Assembly: GCA_947174505.1 (NCBI GenBank)
Contig: CAMWJF010000027.1
Coordinates: forward strand, 1 to 56,108
Direction: 5' to 3'
DNA from: an uncultured Lachnospiraceae bacterium
GTDB taxonomy: Bacteria; Bacillota; Clostridia; Lachnospirales; Lachnospiraceae
DNA length: 56,108 nt
Shown here piece by piece: positions 9,427 to 18,092 of this stretch (position 1 is its first letter; each line of letters starts with the position of its first letter). A model generated the notes under the pieces. The model did not search any database. It saw only the letters and a program-made list of their open reading frames with translations, and was not told the origin of the DNA. The translations under genes were made by a program, and so were the position numbers.

Positions 9427-10386
9427 ATGAAAAATAATGGAATCGTTTCAAAAAGAACAAACAAAAGGGATGCGGGCAGCTTTCTTTTGTTTGTTTTTTT
9501 ATTGCCCTATGTATGCGCCTGCCTTTGGGGACACGTGGGGGAAGAGGCGGACCGCCTGAAGGAGAATGATACGGAAGAGAAATATCTGGTGGAGGCTTCC
9601 GTGGAATGGGGTACGTGGGAGCTACCTTTGGAGGAGTATCTTGCGTACAGGCTCTGTCTCGTGCTGCCGGAGGATTGTGAGGCGGAGACGAGAAAGGCGC
9701 AGGCAGTACTTCTGCGAACCGAGCTGGCGGCTCTTTATGCGGAACAGAGAGAAACAAGAGTCACTGTAGACGGAGACGGGCTGGCACAGTTTTATACGAA
9801 TGCGGCGGTTTCGGAAGAAATCCTGAAAAAGAGCAGACAGGCGGTGAAGGGGACAGATGGAGAAATTCTGACTTATCGGGGCGATCCGATCCGGGCCTCC
9901 TATTTCCGGGTGAGCAACGGCTCTACCAGAGATGCGGGAGATGAGGACTGCCCGTATCTTTCGGCGGTTCCCTGTGCGCAGGATCAGGAGGCGCCTGATT
10001 ACCATAGTGTGGTGAGGGTGGAGCGGGAACGCTATATTGAAAAGCTGCAGGGTATTTTGGAGGGGGACTTTGAGGAACAGGCGCTTTGGGAAGAGGGAAA
10101 ATTTTCTTTTGACGGGACAGGATATATGACAGGGGTCTCCTACATGGGCAAAGACGGAAAGGTAGAGAGGATAGACGGGGAGACGTTCCGCCATCTTTTC
10201 GGTCTGTCCTCCGCTTCCTTTGAGTTGGACAGAGAGGAGGATCAGGCGGTTTTCCGTGTTAAGGGTGTAGGACACGGTTTTGGTATGAGTCAGTATGCGG
10301 CCGAGCGCAGGGCAAAAAACGGAGAAAACTATAGGGAGATTCTTGCCTCCTTCTTTTTTCAGACAGAATTAGCAAATTTTGAATAA
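9427..10386 (+). CDS. spoIID: Stage II sporulation protein D (SpoIID), peptidoglycan lytic transglycosylase
   Basis: 319 residues. One N-terminal membrane segment (about 15-35, 'FLLFVFLLPYVCACLWG') is followed by the SpoIID/LytB domain. Hallmarks are 'LEEYLAYRLCLVLPED', 'ETRKAQAVLLRTE', 'ASYFRVSNGSTRDAGD' and the C-terminal 'GVGHGFGMSQYAAERRAKNG'. In Bacillus and Clostridioides this enzyme cleaves glycan strands in the septum during engulfment with SpoIIP and SpoIIM. I chose ATG 9427; an in-frame GTG at 9415 is possible. The next gene looks like spoIIQ, matching the spoIID-spoIIQ order known in clostridia. Confidence 0.88.
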   Translation: MKNNGIVSKRTNKRDAGSFLLFVFLLPYVCACLWGHVGEEADRLKENDTEEKYLVEASVEWGTWELPLEEYLAYRLCLVLPEDCEAETRKAQAVLLRTELAALYAEQRETRVTVDGDGLAQFYTNAAVSEEILKKSRQAVKGTDGEILTYRGDPIRASYFRVSNGSTRDAGDEDCPYLSAVPCAQDQEAPDYHSVVRVERERYIEKLQGILEGDFEEQALWEEGKFSFDGTGYMTGVSYMGKDGKVERIDGETFRHLFGLSSASFELDREEDQAVFRVKGVGHGFGMSQYAAERRAKNGENYREILASFFFQTELANFE

Positions 10387-10492
10387 GGCGGAAAATTTGG
10401 GTAAAACTATCAGAGAAACCCGGTGCAGGGGCTGCTTGCGTTTCAGCGGATGGTCTTGTGCGGCATCGGAAGAAAAACAGGAGGCGAGTTTC

Positions 10493-11503
10493 ATGGCGAG
10501 AAGAAACAGAAGCAGTATCAGAAAAGAAAGAATTATCATGCTGGCGTCCTCGGTGTTCGTTCTGGCGGCGCTGACGGTGACCGGTGTTTATGTAAGAAAC
10601 AGCAACCGCGCGGAGAAGGAGGACTATGTGGTGGACTTCGAGGCGCTGGAACAGGGCGGTACGGAGCTGGCGGAAAATATGGTGTCCGGCGAGGAGCTTG
10701 ACACGCTTTTTGCGGGTGTCGGGACAGACGATCTGGACTATGACCCCAGCTTTCAGGAGGCCAATTCCCTGCATGTGGAAAACACGGAGGGCCAGGCAGG
10801 CGCGGAAAAGAAATCTGAGAAAAATACAGTGGAAAAGAAAACCATTGAAGAGGGCATAAAGGAAAAGGAGAAGGAAGAGGATCAGGATGAGATGTCCGGG
10901 CAGACAAAGAAGGACGAGCCCAAGAAGGATGATCCGGTAGAAAAATCCGCTGACGGTAAGAAGGGCAGCGATACAGATAAAAGTGCGGAGGAAGAAGAGG
11001 CGGGCATGTTCGATGAGACGGTGGATTCCGTTATGAGCGACGAGGTGCAGGCGGAGGCGATTTCCACTACGGTACAGCCGGAACTTGACTTTAATGAGGA
11101 AGATGGGCTGGTGTGGCCTATCGTGGGCGACGTGCTCATCAATTACAGCATGGATCAGACCATATATTTTCCGACCCTGGACCAATATAAATATAATCCG
11201 GCCATTGTCATTGCGGCCACACAGGGGGAGAACATTTCGGCGGCCGCCGACGGCCGCGTGACCTCTGTCAGCTATGACCGCGATACCGGCAATACGGTGG
11301 TGATGGAACTGGGGAACGGTTATGAACTGACTTATGGACAGCTTGAGAATATTACCGTCTCTGAAGGAAGCTTCGTGCATGTGGGAGACGGGATCGGCAC
11401 AGTGGCCGCGCCTACGAAATATTACAGTCTGGAAGGCACAAATGTGTATTTTAAGCTGACGAAGGACGGGGAGCCGGTGAATCCCATGAGTAAACTACAA
11501 TAA
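10493..11503 (+). CDS. spoIIQ: SpoIIQ-like M23-family protein with degenerate active site
   Basis: 336 residues from ATG 10493, which has AGGAGG eight bases upstream. There is a basic N-terminus, one membrane segment (about 14-34), a long charged Lys/Glu-rich linker (about 85-195), then a LytM/M23 domain (about 215-335). The zinc and catalytic positions are altered: the usual 'H.NG' is 'LGNGYELTYGQL' and the usual 'HLHF' is 'NVYFKL', so peptidase activity is unlikely. SpoIIQ anchors the forespore side of the channel with SpoIIIAH in engulfed cells. The assignment rests on the fold, the single membrane segment and the position after spoIID. No spoIIID follows, unlike C. difficile. Confidence 0.75.
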   Translation: MARRNRSSIRKERIIMLASSVFVLAALTVTGVYVRNSNRAEKEDYVVDFEALEQGGTELAENMVSGEELDTLFAGVGTDDLDYDPSFQEANSLHVENTEGQAGAEKKSEKNTVEKKTIEEGIKEKEKEEDQDEMSGQTKKDEPKKDDPVEKSADGKKGSDTDKSAEEEEAGMFDETVDSVMSDEVQAEAISTTVQPELDFNEEDGLVWPIVGDVLINYSMDQTIYFPTLDQYKYNPAIVIAATQGENISAAADGRVTSVSYDRDTGNTVVMELGNGYELTYGQLENITVSEGSFVHVGDGIGTVAAPTKYYSLEGTNVYFKLTKDGEPVNPMSKLQ

Positions 11504-11505
11504 CA

Positions 11506-11600
11506 ATGTGAGAAGTACTTCTAAGGCTCAGCAGCAAAGGCTGCTTCGTCAAGAGGTACTAAATCTCACATGAGAGAATGCCTGAAAAGAGGCATTCTCT
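11506..11600 (+). repeat. Two-hairpin intergenic element, copy C (full length)
   Basis: Outer stem ATGTGAG...CTCACAT with AAGTACTTCT opposite AGAGGTACT, inner stem AGCAGC/GCTGCT, then hairpin 2 GAGAGAATGCC, loop TGAAAAGA, GGCATTCTCT. It starts two bases after the TAA of the spoIIQ-like gene. Confidence 0.85.
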
Positions 11601-11638
11601 GTATGGATTTTTGAATTAGGCTGCGTCGGAGGAAGAAA

Positions 11639-12802
11639 ATGTTAATTGTGCACGGTAATATAAAGACGATGGAAGGACGCGACTTCCCGGACGGTTATGT
11701 GGAAATCCGGGATGGGAAAATCGCCGCGCTTGGAGAGATGAAGGACTGTCCGAAGACGGAAGGACAAGTCCTTGACGTGCAGGGCAGTCTGGTGATGCCG
11801 GGCATCATCGAGGCGCACTGTCATATGGGAATCACTGAGGAGAAGAAAGGAATGGAGGGGGATGACTGCAACGAAAACGTCAATCCCGTCACTCCCTATC
11901 TGCGGGCTATTGATGCCATCAATCCCATGGATGCTGCATTCAGGGACGCTATGCAGGCGGGCATCACCTCTGCGATGATCGGTCCCGGCAGCGCCAATGT
12001 GGTGGGCGGGCAGTTTGCCTTCGTGAAAACCCACGGCAGATGCATAGACGACATGATTGTAAAGGCGCCGGCGGCCATGAAGGTGGCCTTTGGGGAAAAC
12101 CCGAAGGTGAATTATTCGGGGCAGGGGGTATCCCCCTCTACCCGCATGGCCATCGCCGCGCTTCTCAGGGAGGAGCTGACCAAGGCGGCATCGTACCGGG
12201 AGAAGCGGGAAAAGAACAGTGACGCGGAGAAAGATTTCCGCTATGAGTGCTGGCTTCCGGTTCTTCGCGGAGAAATTCCTTTAAAGGCTCATGCGCACCG
12301 GGCCGATGACATTTTGACCGCTGTGCGTATTGCCAAGGAATTTCAGCTTCGGATGACGCTGGACCACTGCAGCGAGGGACATCTTATTATGGAAGAATTA
12401 AAGGCAGCGGGATTCCCGGCGATCGTTGGTCCCGATATGGCCAGCCGTAATAAGATTGAGGTACAGAATATGGCCTTTAAGACGGCGGGACTGTTGGCAG
12501 GGCATGGAATTATGACGGCTATTACCACGGACCACCCTGTCTCCAAAATTCAGTTTCTGCCGATCTGTGCGGGTCTTGCGGTGAAAGCAGGCATGTCTCC
12601 GGAGGAGGGAATTCGCTCCATCACAATCAATGCGGCGAAAATCTGCGGTGTGGATGACCGGGTGGGAAGCCTTGCGCCGGGGAAGGATGCCGATATCGCG
12701 GTCTTTGCTGGAAACCCCATGGAAGTATTTACCAAAACGCTGTATACACTGATTGACGGCGAAATTGTGTATTCATCGGAGAGCAGCGATACTTCTTTCT
12801 AA
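11639..12802 (+). CDS. Metal-dependent amidohydrolase
   Basis: 387 residues, ATG 11639 preceded by GGAGGAA. It belongs to the amidohydrolase superfamily close to imidazolonepropionase and related cyclic amide hydrolases. Visible features are the N-terminal beta-sandwich strand 'YVEIRDGKIAALG', the first metal motif 'EAHCHMG' (about residues 58-64), 'LKAHAHRADD' (about 219-228) for the next metal histidines, 'LDHCSEGH', the late 'ITTDHPVS' Asp, and the closing sandwich 'GSLAPGKDADIAVFAGNPM'. The substrate cannot be told from sequence. It follows element copy C and stands alone, with an 86-base gap to the next gene. Confidence 0.82.
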   Translation: MLIVHGNIKTMEGRDFPDGYVEIRDGKIAALGEMKDCPKTEGQVLDVQGSLVMPGIIEAHCHMGITEEKKGMEGDDCNENVNPVTPYLRAIDAINPMDAAFRDAMQAGITSAMIGPGSANVVGGQFAFVKTHGRCIDDMIVKAPAAMKVAFGENPKVNYSGQGVSPSTRMAIAALLREELTKAASYREKREKNSDAEKDFRYECWLPVLRGEIPLKAHAHRADDILTAVRIAKEFQLRMTLDHCSEGHLIMEELKAAGFPAIVGPDMASRNKIEVQNMAFKTAGLLAGHGIMTAITTDHPVSKIQFLPICAGLAVKAGMSPEEGIRSITINAAKICGVDDRVGSLAPGKDADIAVFAGNPMEVFTKTLYTLIDGEIVYSSESSDTSF

Positions 12803-12888
12803 AATGATATCTGTTACGATGACGGTAAATGTGTTAAACTGGATAGGTAATAAATATGCGGGGAAAATAGACAGTCAGGAAATGAACT

Positions 12889-14484
12889 ATGGGAAAGAGT
12901 GGTATTTTTCAAGAAATAACAGGCAGGATTCTCGTCCTCAGCCTTCTGCTTACGGTGGTGACAGGCTGTGGCAATCTACAGGATTTTCAGGTGGATTCGC
13001 TGCCGGACAGGGAGGAGACGGACGAGTTTACCAGTCTCGGGCTTTTGCCGGAGTTTGACTATGAGGTGCCGGAGAGTCTGCCGAGTATTCTGGTGGATCA
13101 GGTGGGGTATGCCGTCGGCAGTAAAAAGGTGGCTATGATAAACGACGAAACGCCGCCTGAAACTTTTTCGGTTCTGGATGCCGATACGGGCCGGGAAGTT
13201 TATACGGGTAAGATTGAGAGTAAAGGCTATGACCTTTCCGTAAATGCCTATATCAGCTATGCGGATTTTACGGAATTTAATGCGGTGGGGACATATTACA
13301 TACAGGCGGCCACGATCGGCCGTTCCTATGCCTTTGAGATAATCGAAGAGCCTTACCAGGAACTTTTAACTAAGGTTTTTAACCAGTATTATTTTAACAG
13401 ATGCGGCCTGACGCTTTCCTCTTCGCTTGCCGGTGATGCGGCACACAATGCCTGTCACTCCAGAGAGGCGCAGATGAAGGAGGAGGCCATGAACAAGCGG
13501 GACGTGTCGGGCGGCTGGCATGTGGATGAGATCGGGAGCCGGGATGTGGTAAGAGGCTGTCAGGCGGTGAACACCCTGCTGCTGGCATTCGAGATTTATC
13601 CTGATGATATGGGCGACGATATGGGAATACCTGAGAGCGGAAACGGAATTCCCGATGTGCTCGACGAGGTAAAGTATGAGATTGACTGGCTTCTTAAGAT
13701 GCAGGATGCGAAGAGTGGGGCGGTGTATGCTTCCGTCAGCTCCGTCGATAATAAGAATGCGGGCTATATTCTCTATATAGATAGCATTACCATGGAGGCG
13801 ACCATTCATTTTGCGGCGACCATGGCTAAATTCAGCTATCTGTACCAGGGCTACGACAGGGAATTTGCGACCCTGTGCCTGCAGGCTTCGGACAGGGCTT
13901 ACCGCTATGCGCAGAATTATCTGGCGGCCGTATCGGAGAAACAGTATTTCTTTGCGGCGGCGGAGCTTTACCGTGCTACGGGAGGCTACCAGTACCACAG
14001 TGTGGTCAAGTCCTATCTGACGCAGAATTCGGACGTGGATCTGGAAGACGACTACGTTTTCTGGGGATGCGTGACTTACCTTTCCACGAAGCAGAAGGTG
14101 GATGTGGATTTATGCGAAGCTGTGACGCAGAATCTGATGCGCAAGGGGGAAACTATTTCCTATGCCTCCAAGGAGTCCAAGATTCTGGTGAATGCGGATG
14201 AAAAGCAGGGTGGCAATGCCGCGCTTTTGCGGGACATGGCAAGACTGGCCGTGGTGGACCACATTATTACGAACCATGAGTATGGGATGGTGCTGGAAAA
14301 CCATATTCACTATATGCTGGGACGCAATCTGCGGTCCATATCCTATGTGGACGGTGTGGGTGAGCGCAATTACCGCGATGTGGACGTGAATCTGGGGATC
14401 ATGAATCAGGTCGACCAGAACGCGGAGCTGCTGCTTTTGCTTGCCGCCATTTTGGATGATGAGCTGGTGGTGGGGGAAGAATAA
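12889..14484 (+). CDS. Lipoprotein with GH9 (cellulase-like) fold, catalytic residues altered
   Basis: 531 residues, start ATG 12889. The lipobox 'LTVVTGC' puts the lipidated cysteine at residue 27. Residues about 64-150 match the N-terminal Ig-like domain of GH9 cellulases ('ILVDQVGYAVGSKKVAMIN'). Residues about 155-525 follow the GH9 alpha/alpha barrel, with 'GNGIPDVLDEVKYEIDWLLKMQ' type helices. The site usually written DAGD is 'GGWHVDEIGSRDVV' here (about residue 207), and the usual C-terminal catalytic 'NE' is 'NLGIMNQVDQNAELL' (about residue 500). It may therefore bind glycans without hydrolysing them, or use a shifted acid residue. Followed by element copy D. Confidence 0.72.
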   Translation: MGKSGIFQEITGRILVLSLLLTVVTGCGNLQDFQVDSLPDREETDEFTSLGLLPEFDYEVPESLPSILVDQVGYAVGSKKVAMINDETPPETFSVLDADTGREVYTGKIESKGYDLSVNAYISYADFTEFNAVGTYYIQAATIGRSYAFEIIEEPYQELLTKVFNQYYFNRCGLTLSSSLAGDAAHNACHSREAQMKEEAMNKRDVSGGWHVDEIGSRDVVRGCQAVNTLLLAFEIYPDDMGDDMGIPESGNGIPDVLDEVKYEIDWLLKMQDAKSGAVYASVSSVDNKNAGYILYIDSITMEATIHFAATMAKFSYLYQGYDREFATLCLQASDRAYRYAQNYLAAVSEKQYFFAAAELYRATGGYQYHSVVKSYLTQNSDVDLEDDYVFWGCVTYLSTKQKVDVDLCEAVTQNLMRKGETISYASKESKILVNADEKQGGNAALLRDMARLAVVDHIITNHEYGMVLENHIHYMLGRNLRSISYVDGVGERNYRDVDVNLGIMNQVDQNAELLLLLAAILDDELVVGEE

Positions 14485-14486
14485 CA

Positions 14487-14578
14487 ACGTGAGAAGTACT
14501 TCTAAAGACGTCCCGCCATTTGACGGGACGCCAAGAAGTACTTCTCACGTGGGAGAATACCAAAGGACGGTATTCTCC
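14487..14578 (+). repeat. Two-hairpin intergenic element, copy D (full length)
   Basis: ACGTGAGAAGTACTTCT at 14487 pairs with AGAAGTACTTCTCACGT ending at 14550, a nearly perfect long stem. The inner stem is GTCCCG/CGGGAC. Hairpin 2 is GGGAGAATACC / GGTATTCTCC, where the usual G-C pair is replaced by A-T on both sides. It lies between the GH9-like gene and the convergent plsC-like gene. Confidence 0.85.
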
Positions 14579-14593
14579 GTATAAATGATAAAC

Positions 14594-15328
14594 TTAAACG
14601 AACGATTTGTTTTTAAAATACATTTCCTTGATGACAGACAATACCGTGTCGTCGATGCGGCGTTTCTGGTCCTTGTCGAGATCTTTTATGTAGATGGGTT
14701 TGCCGTATTCAATGACGACATGGGTCTTTTTGATTTTCGGGAGATGGGCCTCCCAGACCTGATCGGCATTGTTGATGCTGATGGGGACGATGGGACAGCC
14801 TGATTTCTCGGCTATCTTAAAACTGCCGCCATGGAAGGGAAGAAAGGCGTCCGGCTCGGTGCTGCGGCTTCCTTCCGGGAAAATGCAGATAGAGATACCG
14901 GATTTTACTTTTTCCACCGCTGTGAGAATGGTTTTCATGCCCTGCTTAATATCCTTTCTGTCAAGGAAGAGGCAGTGCAGGTTTTTCATCCAGCTTGAGA
15001 GAAGTGGCACTTTTAACATGCCGATTTTAGCGATATATCCCGTGGGTCTGGGAACGCGCACATAAGTCATGACGATATCGAAATAGCTTCGGTGGTTCCC
15101 GATATACAGTACGGGAACGTCCTTTGGGACGTTCTCCTCACCGATTACCGTAACGGACACGCCAGACAGAAAGAGAACGCCGCGAAATGCCCAGTTTACG
15201 ATAGCCAGAGAGCTTTTGTCCCTGGCGGCCGGGTTATATTTACCAAGGAAGTATTCAATCATTAAAAGCGGAATGCTGAAAATCAGGAACAGAACAACGA
15301 AGGTGCCAACTAATATCAGACGTATCAT
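14594..15328 (-). CDS. plsC: 1-acyl-sn-glycerol-3-phosphate acyltransferase (PlsC family)
   Basis: 244 residues. Residues 1-25 form a membrane segment ('LILVGTFVVLFLIFSIPLLM'). The acyltransferase motif I HX4D appears as 'GNHRSYFD' (about residues 77-84), motif II as 'LFLDRKDIKQG', and motif III as 'FPEGSRSTEPD'; 'GCPIVPISI' gives the fourth. The enzyme acylates lysophosphatidic acid at sn-2 at the inner membrane face, making phosphatidic acid. It is divergently placed from the PrcB-like gene, with its own promoter. Other lysophospholipid acyltransferase specificities cannot be excluded. Confidence 0.87.
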   Translation of the reverse strand: MIRLILVGTFVVLFLIFSIPLLMIEYFLGKYNPAARDKSSLAIVNWAFRGVLFLSGVSVTVIGEENVPKDVPVLYIGNHRSYFDIVMTYVRVPRPTGYIAKIGMLKVPLLSSWMKNLHCLFLDRKDIKQGMKTILTAVEKVKSGISICIFPEGSRSTEPDAFLPFHGGSFKIAEKSGCPIVPISINNADQVWEAHLPKIKKTHVVIEYGKPIYIKDLDKDQKRRIDDTVLSVIKEMYFKNKSFV

Positions 15329-15370
15329 AAGAAAAACCTTTCTGTGTTTTGGGTGATAGGAATTTGTAAC

Positions 15371-15406
15371 AGAATAAGTATAGCATTATTCTATAGGAAT
15401 AGACAA
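15371..15406 (-). promoter_or_regulatory. plsC promoter overlapping an inverted repeat
   Basis: On the minus strand TTGTCT (complement of 15401-15406) and TATACT (complement of 15377-15382) are 18 bp apart. The inverted repeat AGAATAA (15371-15377) / TTATTCT (15386-15392) overlaps the -10 and spacer and could be an operator. A weaker + strand pair, TTGTAA at about 15364 and TATTCT at about 15387, may serve the divergent gene. Confidence 0.45.
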
Positions 15407-15454
15407 TGCCTTCGCATAATAAATTAGATAGTAAGAGGATATGCGGAGGAAATT

Positions 15455-15883
15455 ATGGCCGGATTAAGCGAGTACCAGAGGAGAATGGTAAGTATAGGGC
15501 TGGTATGTCTGTTGTGCTTTGCGGTGTACTCCTGCGGGCAGAAACAGGACCCTATGGAAAAAATCAAGGACTTGGAATACACGGTGATAGCAGAGGACAA
15601 TATACCGGAGGAGCTTCTTTTAAAGATTGAGGAGCGGAAGGAAGAAACCTTCAAGCTGACCTTTGAGGATCAGGGCTTTCTCTATATCTGCGTGGGGTAC
15701 GGGACGCAGCAGACAGGCGGCTACAGCATTGCGGTGAATGATTTGTATGAGACGGCGAATGCGGTCTATATCGACACCAATCTCATCGGGCCGTCGCCGG
15801 AGGAGAAGAGCAAGCCGGTGGCGAGCTATCCTTATGTGGTGGTTAAGACGGAATTTTTGCAGAAGCCGGTGGTGTTTGACTAG
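15455..15883 (+). CDS. PrcB-C domain lipoprotein
   Basis: 142 residues, ATG 15455 after GCGGAGGAAATT. The lipobox 'CFAVYSC' gives a lipidated cysteine at residue 27. Residues about 78-140 match the PrcB C-terminal domain: 'LYICVGYGTQQTGGYSI', then 'VYIDTNLIGPSPEE' and 'ASYPYVVVKTE'. PrcB was named as a partner of a dentilisin-type protease in Treponema, but in Clostridia the domain is a common small exported module of unknown role. pyrC follows 61 bases later and may be in the same transcript. Confidence 0.75.
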   Translation: MAGLSEYQRRMVSIGLVCLLCFAVYSCGQKQDPMEKIKDLEYTVIAEDNIPEELLLKIEERKEETFKLTFEDQGFLYICVGYGTQQTGGYSIAVNDLYETANAVYIDTNLIGPSPEEKSKPVASYPYVVVKTEFLQKPVVFD

Positions 15884-15944
15884 ACTTTATGTACATATGG
15901 AAGTGGCCGGGCAGGAGGCGTCAGGTTACGGAAGGGATGAAACT

Positions 15945-17285
15945 ATGCTGTATTTAAAAAACGGATATATGATAGACCCGGCGTCGGGTACAGAAGGATA
16001 TAGGGATATTCTGATTGATGCGGAAAGCGGAAAAGTTGTGAAGATTGTGCCCCCGGGGACGTCGATGGAAGAAGTGTCAGGCGGTATGGGGGCAGAACAG
16101 GCTGGCCGCGGGATGGACGGAGGCGGGGAACAGGCAGAGATAATTGACCTAAATGGTCAAATTGTGGCTCCGGGTCTGGTAGATGTACACGTGCATTTCC
16201 GTGACCCGGGGTTTACGCATAAGGAAGATATCCATACCGGGGCAGCCGCGGCGGCAAGGGGCGGCTTTACTTCCGTGGTGCTGATGGCAAACACGAAACC
16301 GGCTGTGGACAACTCGGAGACGCTGGCATATGTGATCAATAAAGGAAACGAGACGGGCATCCATGTTTATTCCTGCGCCAATGTGACCATGGGATTACAG
16401 GGCAAAGAGCTGACAGATATGGAGACGCTGAGCGCGCAGGGGGCAGCAGGCTTTACCGACGACGGCATACCGCTGATGGATGAAACACTACTCAGGGAGG
16501 CGTTACGGCGGGCGGCCAAATGCGGGAAACCCGTCAGTCTCCATGAAGAAAACCCGGCGCTTATAAAAAACAACGGTGTGAATGCGGGGAAGGCAGCCGC
16601 ACATTACGGGATAGGCGGTTCGCCAAGAGAGGCGGAGATTTCCATGGTGGAGCGGGATCTGCGGATTGCTGCGGAGGAGGAGGCTGATCTTTCCATCCAG
16701 CATATCAGCACGAAGGAGGCTGTGGAGCTGGTGCGGCAGGCGAAAAAGAGAAGTGGTCATATTTTCGCGGAGGCGGCGCCCCATCATTTTACCCTGACGG
16801 AGGAGGCTGTCATCAGACACGGAACGCTTGCGAAGATGAACCCGCCCCTGCGGGAAGAGGCAGACCGTCTCGCGATTATTGAAGGGCTGAGGGACGGCAC
16901 CATTGACATGATCGCCACGGACCATGCGCCCCACAGCGCTGAAGAAAAGGCAAAGCCCATTACCGAGGCGCCAAGCGGCATTATTGGTCTGGAGACAGCC
17001 CTGTCTTTGGGGATTCGGGAGCTGGTGGACAAGGCGTATCTTTCCATGATGGCGCTGATAGAAAAGATGAGCCTTGCCCCTGCAAAGCTGTACCATCTCG
17101 ACGCCGGATATCTGGCGGAGGACGGTCCGGCAGATCTGGTGGTATTTGATCCGAAGAAGGAACGGGTGGTGAAAGATTTCGCGTCAAAGGCCGCAAACTC
17201 ACCTTTTGTGGGAGAGACAATGCCGGGGGTGGTCAGCTATACCATATGCGGCGGGAAGATTGTGTACCGCAAAGAAACTGTCTGA
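15945..17285 (+). CDS. pyrC: Dihydroorotase
   Basis: 446 residues. It cyclises N-carbamoyl-aspartate to dihydroorotate, step three of pyrimidine synthesis. ATG 15945 has GGAAGGGAT upstream; longer readings start inside the previous gene. Motifs are 'DVHVHFRDPG' (metal histidines), 'GFTDDGIPL', 'SLHEE', 'AAPHHFTLTEE' and 'ATDHAPHS', the last carrying the catalytic Asp, as in class I dihydroorotases. Between the N-terminal sandwich and the barrel (about residues 32-62) there is a Gly/Glu-rich insertion rich in 'GGMGAEQ'-type sequence, absent from most homologues. The other de novo genes in view, pyrK and pyrD, are about 3.4 kb away. Confidence 0.93.
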   Translation: MLYLKNGYMIDPASGTEGYRDILIDAESGKVVKIVPPGTSMEEVSGGMGAEQAGRGMDGGGEQAEIIDLNGQIVAPGLVDVHVHFRDPGFTHKEDIHTGAAAAARGGFTSVVLMANTKPAVDNSETLAYVINKGNETGIHVYSCANVTMGLQGKELTDMETLSAQGAAGFTDDGIPLMDETLLREALRRAAKCGKPVSLHEENPALIKNNGVNAGKAAAHYGIGGSPREAEISMVERDLRIAAEEEADLSIQHISTKEAVELVRQAKKRSGHIFAEAAPHHFTLTEEAVIRHGTLAKMNPPLREEADRLAIIEGLRDGTIDMIATDHAPHSAEEKAKPITEAPSGIIGLETALSLGIRELVDKAYLSMMALIEKMSLAPAKLYHLDAGYLAEDGPADLVVFDPKKERVVKDFASKAANSPFVGETMPGVVSYTICGGKIVYRKETV

Positions 17286-17313
17286 AAAGACGGTGGGGGG
17301 GACGCATATACAA

Positions 17314-18051
17314 ATGAAAAGACCGGAGATGATATTGTTTGATTATGGACATACGCTGCTCTATGAGCCGGGGTTTGACGCGCTGCGCTGTGAGGAGGCG
17401 GCATTTCCCTATATTGTGGAAAATCCGCTGCAGCTCACCGCAAAGCAGATTTACGCTGAGGTACAGAAGCTGTTTGAACGGTTTCAGGGGGAGAGAGATA
17501 ACGGCATAGAAATCCATCAGTGGCAGTTTATGAGGCTGGCTTATGAATATCTGGGGCTTACCTTCCGCATTTCTTACGAGGAGCTGGAGGAAATCGAGTG
17601 GACGGCGGCTTCATCAGGAGCGGTGATGCCGAAGACCGAAAAGATGCTGGCTTATCTGGAGGAGGCAGGCATCCGCACCGCAGTGATCAGCAACATCGGC
17701 TGGTCGGGACAGGCCCTTACCAGACGGATCAACAGGCTTTTGCCGGGGAACCGGTTTGAGTTTATCATGGCTTCCAGTGAATATGCGGTCAGGAAGCCGG
17801 ACAGGATGCTGTTTGAGACTGCGCTGCGAAAGGCCGGTCTCGTTGCGGAACAGGTCTGGTACTGCGGCGACAGCATGGAGGCGGACGTGATCGGCGCCCA
17901 TGGAGCAGGCATTTATCCCGTGCTTTACGAAGGCAGCGCAACGTATGGCCTGCACCCTTTTGCACATCAGAATGACAGGGTGGAGGCTGCTTTCAGCTAT
18001 CTGCATATTTATGATTGGGATGAACTGATTGGGGTTTTGTCGGCCATGTAA
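17314..18051 (+). CDS. HAD-superfamily hydrolase
   Basis: 245 residues from ATG 17314 (first residues MKRPEM); a G-rich tract lies 13-20 bases upstream, so the site is weak. HAD motifs: I 'LFDYGHTLLYE' (nucleophile Asp at about residue 9; the second Asp of the usual DxD is Gly, with His next to it), II 'AVISNIGWSG', III 'RKPDRMLFE', IV 'YCGDSMEADVIGAHGAG'. The cap is a four-helix C1 type, as in 2-haloacid dehalogenase and phosphoglycolate phosphatase relatives. Replacement of the general acid Asp may slow hydrolysis or change the reaction. The substrate is unknown. It lies 28 bases after pyrC. Confidence 0.8.
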   Translation: MKRPEMILFDYGHTLLYEPGFDALRCEEAAFPYIVENPLQLTAKQIYAEVQKLFERFQGERDNGIEIHQWQFMRLAYEYLGLTFRISYEELEEIEWTAASSGAVMPKTEKMLAYLEEAGIRTAVISNIGWSGQALTRRINRLLPGNRFEFIMASSEYAVRKPDRMLFETALRKAGLVAEQVWYCGDSMEADVIGAHGAGIYPVLYEGSATYGLHPFAHQNDRVEAAFSYLHIYDWDELIGVLSAM

Positions 18052-18092
18052 GCGCAGACAGGATGGAACCGGGGTAGGAGGAGTGAAAGAAC

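Noticed and set aside
17277..17295. Another copy of the intergenic hairpin after pyrC (ACTGTC...GACGGT)
   Set aside because: Only a six-base stem with a TGAAAA-like loop; no match to the GAGAATGCC arm, so similarity may be chance.
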